Of a stretch of 8,997 nucleotides of DNA, positions 5,992-8,997 are shown one piece after another. The notes below the pieces were generated by a model, which saw only the letters and a program-made list of their open reading frames with translations, searched no databases and was not told where the DNA came from. A program made the position numbers and the translations under genes. This DNA comes from Solidesulfovibrio magneticus (GTDB lineage Bacteria > Desulfobacterota > Desulfovibrionia > Desulfovibrionales > Desulfovibrionaceae): assembly GCA_002482565.1 (NCBI GenBank), contig DLGG01000201.1:333-9329 (forward strand), read 5' to 3'. Within the stretch, counting starts at the first letter, position 1. Each line of letters starts with the position of its first letter.

Positions 5992-7495
5992 ATGGCGGAA
6001 AAGACACTACTTTTTGTCGCCCCGGCCCAGGCGGTGACCCAATTTTTCCCGGACTTCAAAGAGGCCGGGATCGCCGCCGGCATCGCCGACTCCCTGGCCT
6101 CGGCCCTGGCCGCCATTCGCAAAGCGCCGCCGACGCTTATTTTCTCCCAGGCCAAGATGGGCGTCTATACCGCCGAAAGCCTGCTGGCCGAGGGCAAGAA
6201 CCACGAAGCGTTTCCGCCGGTCGTCGTCTTCACCGACCGGGGCACGGCCGCCGAAGCCGCCCGCTGCCTGGAGCTGGGGGCCAAGGACTATTGGCTCGAA
6301 CCGCTGTCCTGGGAAAAGATCCAGGCCATGCTGCCGGGCGAAGCCCCGGCCCGCCCCGTCGCCGCTGCCCTGGCCGCAAACCCCGTCGCCGCCGGCGCGC
6401 CCCGGCCGGCCAGCCAGCCCGAGGCCTCGGGCAAGGGGTTCGCCGTGGTCGGCCAGCATCCTGCTATCCGCCGCGTCCTGGCCCTGGCCCGGCAAGTGGC
6501 CCGCTCCAAGGCCACGGTGCTCATCTCCGGCGAATCCGGCACCGGCAAGGAAATGTTCGCCCGCTACCTCCACGCCTCCTCGGACCGGGCCGACGGCCCC
6601 TTCGTGGCCATCAATTGCGCCGCCTTGCCAGAACATCTGCTGGAATCCGAACTGTTTGGCCACGAAAAAGGCTCCTTTACCGGAGCCATCGCCCGCAAGC
6701 TCGGCAAATTCGAGATGGCCAACGGCGGCACCATCCTGCTTGACGAAATTTCCGAGATGGACATCGGCCTGCAGGCCAAGCTCCTGCGCGTGCTCCAGGA
6801 AAGCGAATTCGACCGGGTGGGCGGCTCCGAGACCGTCCATGTCGACGTGCGGGTGTTGGCCACCACCAACCGGCGCATGGAAGAAGCCGTGGCCGAGGGC
6901 AAGTTCCGACAGGACCTCTATTACCGGCTCAACGTCATTCCGCTGAAGCTCCCGCCCCTGCGCGAGCGCGGCGACGACATCCCGCGCCTGGCCCAGTTTT
7001 TCGTGGAGAAGTTCCGCAAGGCCTACGGCCTGCCGCCCCTGGCCTTTTCCGCCGACGCCAAGGAGTGGCTTGTCGCCTACGACTGGCCCGGCAACGTGCG
7101 CGAGTTGCAAAACCTCATGGAACGCGCCGTGCTCCTGGCCGGCGACGGCCCCATCCGCAAGTCGCACTTCCTGCTCGACCCCGACGCCTGGCCCGGCGAA
7201 GACGGGGAAGGCGCGGACGACGATCTGGCCATGGCCGAGGACGCCGAGGGCCTGGGCGACGACGCCCCGACCGATCCCTTCGAGGCCGGCGCGGCCGTGG
7301 CCAACCTCGGCGAAGCGCCCGGCGGCACGCCCGGCGAGGTGGTGCCGCTGGACGTCATGGAACGCCACATGATCATCAAAAGCCTGGACCGCACCGAAGG
7401 CAACCGCACCCAGGCCGCCCAGCTGCTCGGCATCTCCGTGCGCACGCTTCGCAACAAATTGAACGAATACCGCAAGCTCGGCATCGACGTTCCCT
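5992..7495 (+). CDS. Sigma-54-dependent activator with degenerate receiver domain (FlbD/FleR/FlrC-like C-terminus)
   Basis: The protein has 501 residues (TGA at 7495-7497). An N-terminal receiver-like domain (about 4-115) lacks the acidic pocket (FVAPAQ at 8-13), has Gln53 where the phospho-accepting Asp should be (TLIFSQAKMG, 48-57) and Glu103 in place of the conserved Lys (DYWLEP, 99-104). Phosphorylation is therefore unlikely. An Ala/Pro linker (116-145) leads to a complete sigma-54 AAA+ domain (about 150-385): Walker A GESGTGKE (180-187), sigma-54 contact loop GSFTGA (227-232, with Ser where GAFTGA is usual), Walker B GTILLDE (246-252) and FRQDLYYRLNVIPL (305-318). An acidic linker (about 397-450) precedes a Fis-type HTH (NRTQAAQLLGISVRTLRNKL, 471-490), which most resembles flagellar-type activators. 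The nearby sigma-54 promoter candidate is a possible target. There is no clear ribosome-binding site at ATG 5992, but the receiver-like fold begins right there. Confidence 0.93.
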
Positions 7496-7500
7496 GATCC

Positions 7501-8733
7501 ATGGCAGCGCCCGGCACCTTCAATATCCTGATGTATTCCCACGACACCTACGGTCTGGGACATCTGCGACGCACCATGGCCATCGCCGAGCATCTGCGGC
7601 ATCGGGGCGTCAATATCCTCATTCTCACCGGATCGCCCCTGGCCGGACGCTACGAGACCCCCGAAGGCGTGGATTTCGTGCGCATCCCCGGCATGATAAA
7701 GAAGACCAATGAGGAATACCTGCCCCTTTCCATCAAGATCAACGCCCGCCACGCCCTAAACATCCGCCGCAACATCATCGTGGCCACGGCCAAGGCCTTT
7801 CAGCCCCACGTGTTCATCGTGGACAAGGCCCCCATGGGGCTGCGCCGCGAGGTCATCCCCACACTCAAATGGCTCAAGCGCCGGATGCCGCGCACCCGCA
7901 CCATCCTCGGGCTTCGCGACATCATGGACGACGCCGCCTCCACCAGCCGCGAATGGCGCGAAAAAGGCGTCTACGAAGTCCTCGACCAGTACTATTCCGA
8001 AATCTGGGTCTACGGAAACCGCGAATTCTACGATCCCATCGCCGAATACGCCATCCCCGAGCACATCAGCCGCAAGATGGTCTTTACCGGCTACATCCCG
8101 CGCCGGGTGCCGCTGCCCAACGCCATGAACCCCATCCGCCGCGAGGAAAAGATCGCCCCCGAGGATAAGCTCGTGGTGGTGACCACCGGCGGCGGCGGCG
8201 ACGGCTATCCGCTCATGGACGCCTACCTGCAAATGTTGGAGCAGGGCGGAGGCCCCCGCCACCGGGTCATCTTCGTCTCCGGCCCGTTCATGCCCCGGCC
8301 CGAACGCGAGGCCGTGGCCCGGCGCGCCGCCGCCGTCAAGGCGCGGTTCTACCACTTCTACCGCCGTATGGAGACGCTCATGGGTCTGGCCGACGCCATC
8401 GTCACCATGGGCGGCTACAACACCACCTGCGAAATCCTGTCCCAGGCCAAGCCGTCCCTGGTCGTGCCCCGCGAAGTGCCGCGCCTGGAGCAACGCATCC
8501 GGGCCGAGGTCCTCAGCCGCCAGGGGCTGATCGAATTTCTGCCCTGGGACGAACTGTCCCCGGACACCATCCGGGCCAAGCTCAACCGGCTCCTGGCCGA
8601 TCCCGCCCCCTACAAGGCGGCCATGGCCCGTTTCCCCTTCACCGGCCTGTCCGTCATCTCCAATCGCATCAACGCCTTCCGCCAGGAAGCCTGCCGCGCC
8701 GACGCCGAAATCGCCTGCCCGAACGGGAAGTAA
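7501..8733 (+). CDS. MurG-like (GT28/COG4671-type) glycosyltransferase
   Basis: The 410-residue protein is a predicted cytoplasmic GT-B glycosyltransferase of the MurG-like/COG4671 type. The N-terminal half starts with NILMYSHDTYGLGHLRRTMA (8-27), where GLGH forms the glycine turn and histidine typical of the acceptor-binding domain. The C-terminal half has a glycine turn GGGGDG (230-235), then VTMGGYNTTCEILSQAKPSL (301-320) and VVPREVPRLEQRIRAEVL, the pattern in which GT28 enzymes bind the nucleotide-sugar diphosphate. There is no signal peptide or strong membrane segment. It starts only 3 nt after the activator stop, and no independent ribosome-binding site is obvious, so the two genes are almost certainly co-transcribed and may be translationally coupled. 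That links the regulator directly to a biosynthetic enzyme. The sugar substrate is unknown. Confidence 0.87.
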   Translation: MAAPGTFNILMYSHDTYGLGHLRRTMAIAEHLRHRGVNILILTGSPLAGRYETPEGVDFVRIPGMIKKTNEEYLPLSIKINARHALNIRRNIIVATAKAFQPHVFIVDKAPMGLRREVIPTLKWLKRRMPRTRTILGLRDIMDDAASTSREWREKGVYEVLDQYYSEIWVYGNREFYDPIAEYAIPEHISRKMVFTGYIPRRVPLPNAMNPIRREEKIAPEDKLVVVTTGGGGDGYPLMDAYLQMLEQGGGPRHRVIFVSGPFMPRPEREAVARRAAAVKARFYHFYRRMETLMGLADAIVTMGGYNTTCEILSQAKPSLVVPREVPRLEQRIRAEVLSRQGLIEFLPWDELSPDTIRAKLNRLLADPAPYKAAMARFPFTGLSVISNRINAFRQEACRADAEIACPNGK

Positions 8734-8747
8734 TGCCTCCGGCGGCT

Positions 8748-8764
8748 GGGGGCCTGAGGCCCCC
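8748..8764. terminator. GC-rich hairpin 15 nt after the last gene
   Basis: GGGGGCC (8748-8754) and GGCCCCC (8758-8764) form a perfect 7-bp stem around TGA. It follows the stop at 8733 by 14 nt but lacks a T tract, so it is either an atypical terminator or part of an intergenic repeat element. Confidence 0.4.
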
Positions 8765-8767
8765 ATA

Positions 8768-8798
8768 CCCCCCACCTGGAGAAAGGTTTATAGGGGGG
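8768..8798. repeat. Second GC-rich stem-loop of an intergenic palindromic unit
   Basis: CCCCCC (8768-8773) can pair with GGGGGG (within 8793-8799). Inside it ACCT (8774-8777) pairs with AGGT (8784-8787) around GGAGAA, with a TTATA bulge on the 3' side. Together with the preceding hairpin and the TGCCTCCGGCGG stretch after the stop, it resembles the GC-rich intergenic elements I recall from Desulfovibrio-type genomes. Only one copy is visible here, so repeat status is unproven. Confidence 0.4.
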
Positions 8799-8799
8799 G

Positions 8800-8997
8800 A
8801 TGTGGGATTGGCGCTTTGTCGGCCGGAAAGCCGAAAGATCAGTCGGGGGGATGATTCCCGGACCCCTGCAACGGGAAAAGTATTTTGGGCTGCGGCGCGT
8901 CACAATGGCCTGCGCCATAAAAAAAGATCACGTCGCCGTTTCCGGCGTCCGTCAGAGCACCAAGCCGTGCCGCTCCCCTTTACCCCTTTTCTTCATT
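8800..8997. other. Intergenic tail without a convincing gene
   Basis: No reading frame here has both a credible start and family-like content. Small inverted repeats are present (TCGGC/GCCGA at 8819-8834 and CGCCG/CGGCG around TTTC near 8933-8946). An A-rich run near 8920 follows a GGCGC/GCGCC pair. The next gene, if on the + strand, starts beyond the window. Confidence 0.5.

Noticed and set aside
6007..7752. Very long minus-strand open frame (581 codons) opposite the activator
   Set aside because: It spans the end of one gene and the start of the next, is rich in Gly/Ala/His typical of antisense frames in GC-rich genes, and has no recognisable domain.
7756..8775. Long minus-strand open frame opposite the MurG-like glycosyltransferase
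   Set aside because: It is Gly/His/Asp-rich antisense translation without domain features and has no promoter or ribosome-binding site seen.
8809..8823. Possible second sigma-54 promoter (GG-N10-GC)
   Set aside because: The dinucleotide spacing fits but the -12 box reads TCGGC without the TT, so it is no better than chance.
8880..8997. Possible tRNA or other RNA gene in the tail
   Set aside because: The short inverted repeats do not form a cloverleaf, and no T-loop-like sequence was found.
1..8997. CRISPR arrays, insertion sequences and attachment sites
   Set aside because: No regularly spaced direct repeats, transposase frames or terminal inverted repeats were seen, and no clear change in base composition marks a transferred segment.

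Overview
The window looks like chromosomal DNA from a high-GC deltaproteobacterium, most likely a Desulfovibrio/Solidesulfovibrio relative. This is inferred from the very GC-rich third codon positions, the GC-rich hairpin block after the last gene (a style I recall from Desulfovibrionales intergenic regions), and the gene content: a sigma-54 activator with a FlbD/FleR/FlrC-like C-terminus beside cell-surface polysaccharide genes. No database search was possible, so the taxonomy is an inference.

Left part (1-2685, + strand). A type II secretion/type IV pilus pseudopilin-like gene, whose start may lie outside the window, is followed by a perfect 28-bp palindrome. Then comes a large membrane protein of the O-antigen ligase/polymerase (Wzy_C) superfamily with an extra soluble C-terminal domain. 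Its stop codon overlaps, in a shared CTAG, the stop codon of a convergent minus-strand gene (2682-3137) for a small secreted helical protein of unknown function.

Middle (3138-4731). The 332-bp gap upstream of the deacetylase holds a candidate promoter for the minus-strand gene, a strong orphan intrinsic terminator reading on the + strand, a possible 65-codon small ORF ending exactly at that terminator, and a promoter candidate for a secreted CE4/NodB-type polysaccharide deacetylase (3470-4483). After the deacetylase come a weak hairpin and two tandem promoter candidates, one sigma-70-type and one close match to the sigma-54 consensus.

Right part (4732-8733, + strand). Three genes follow: a CgeB-like GT-B glycosyltransferase, a sigma-54-dependent activator with a degenerate, probably non-phosphorylatable receiver domain, and a MurG-like/COG4671 glycosyltransferase starting 3 nt after the activator stop. 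The last 264 bp hold GC-rich hairpins and no convincing gene.

Working model (inference): the window encodes part of a surface or exopolysaccharide system, with two cytoplasmic glycosyltransferases, a membrane polymerase/ligase and an exported deacetylase. The embedded activator may control its own cluster through the sigma-54 promoter at about 4624-4639. No CRISPR array, insertion sequence, tRNA or rRNA was seen.
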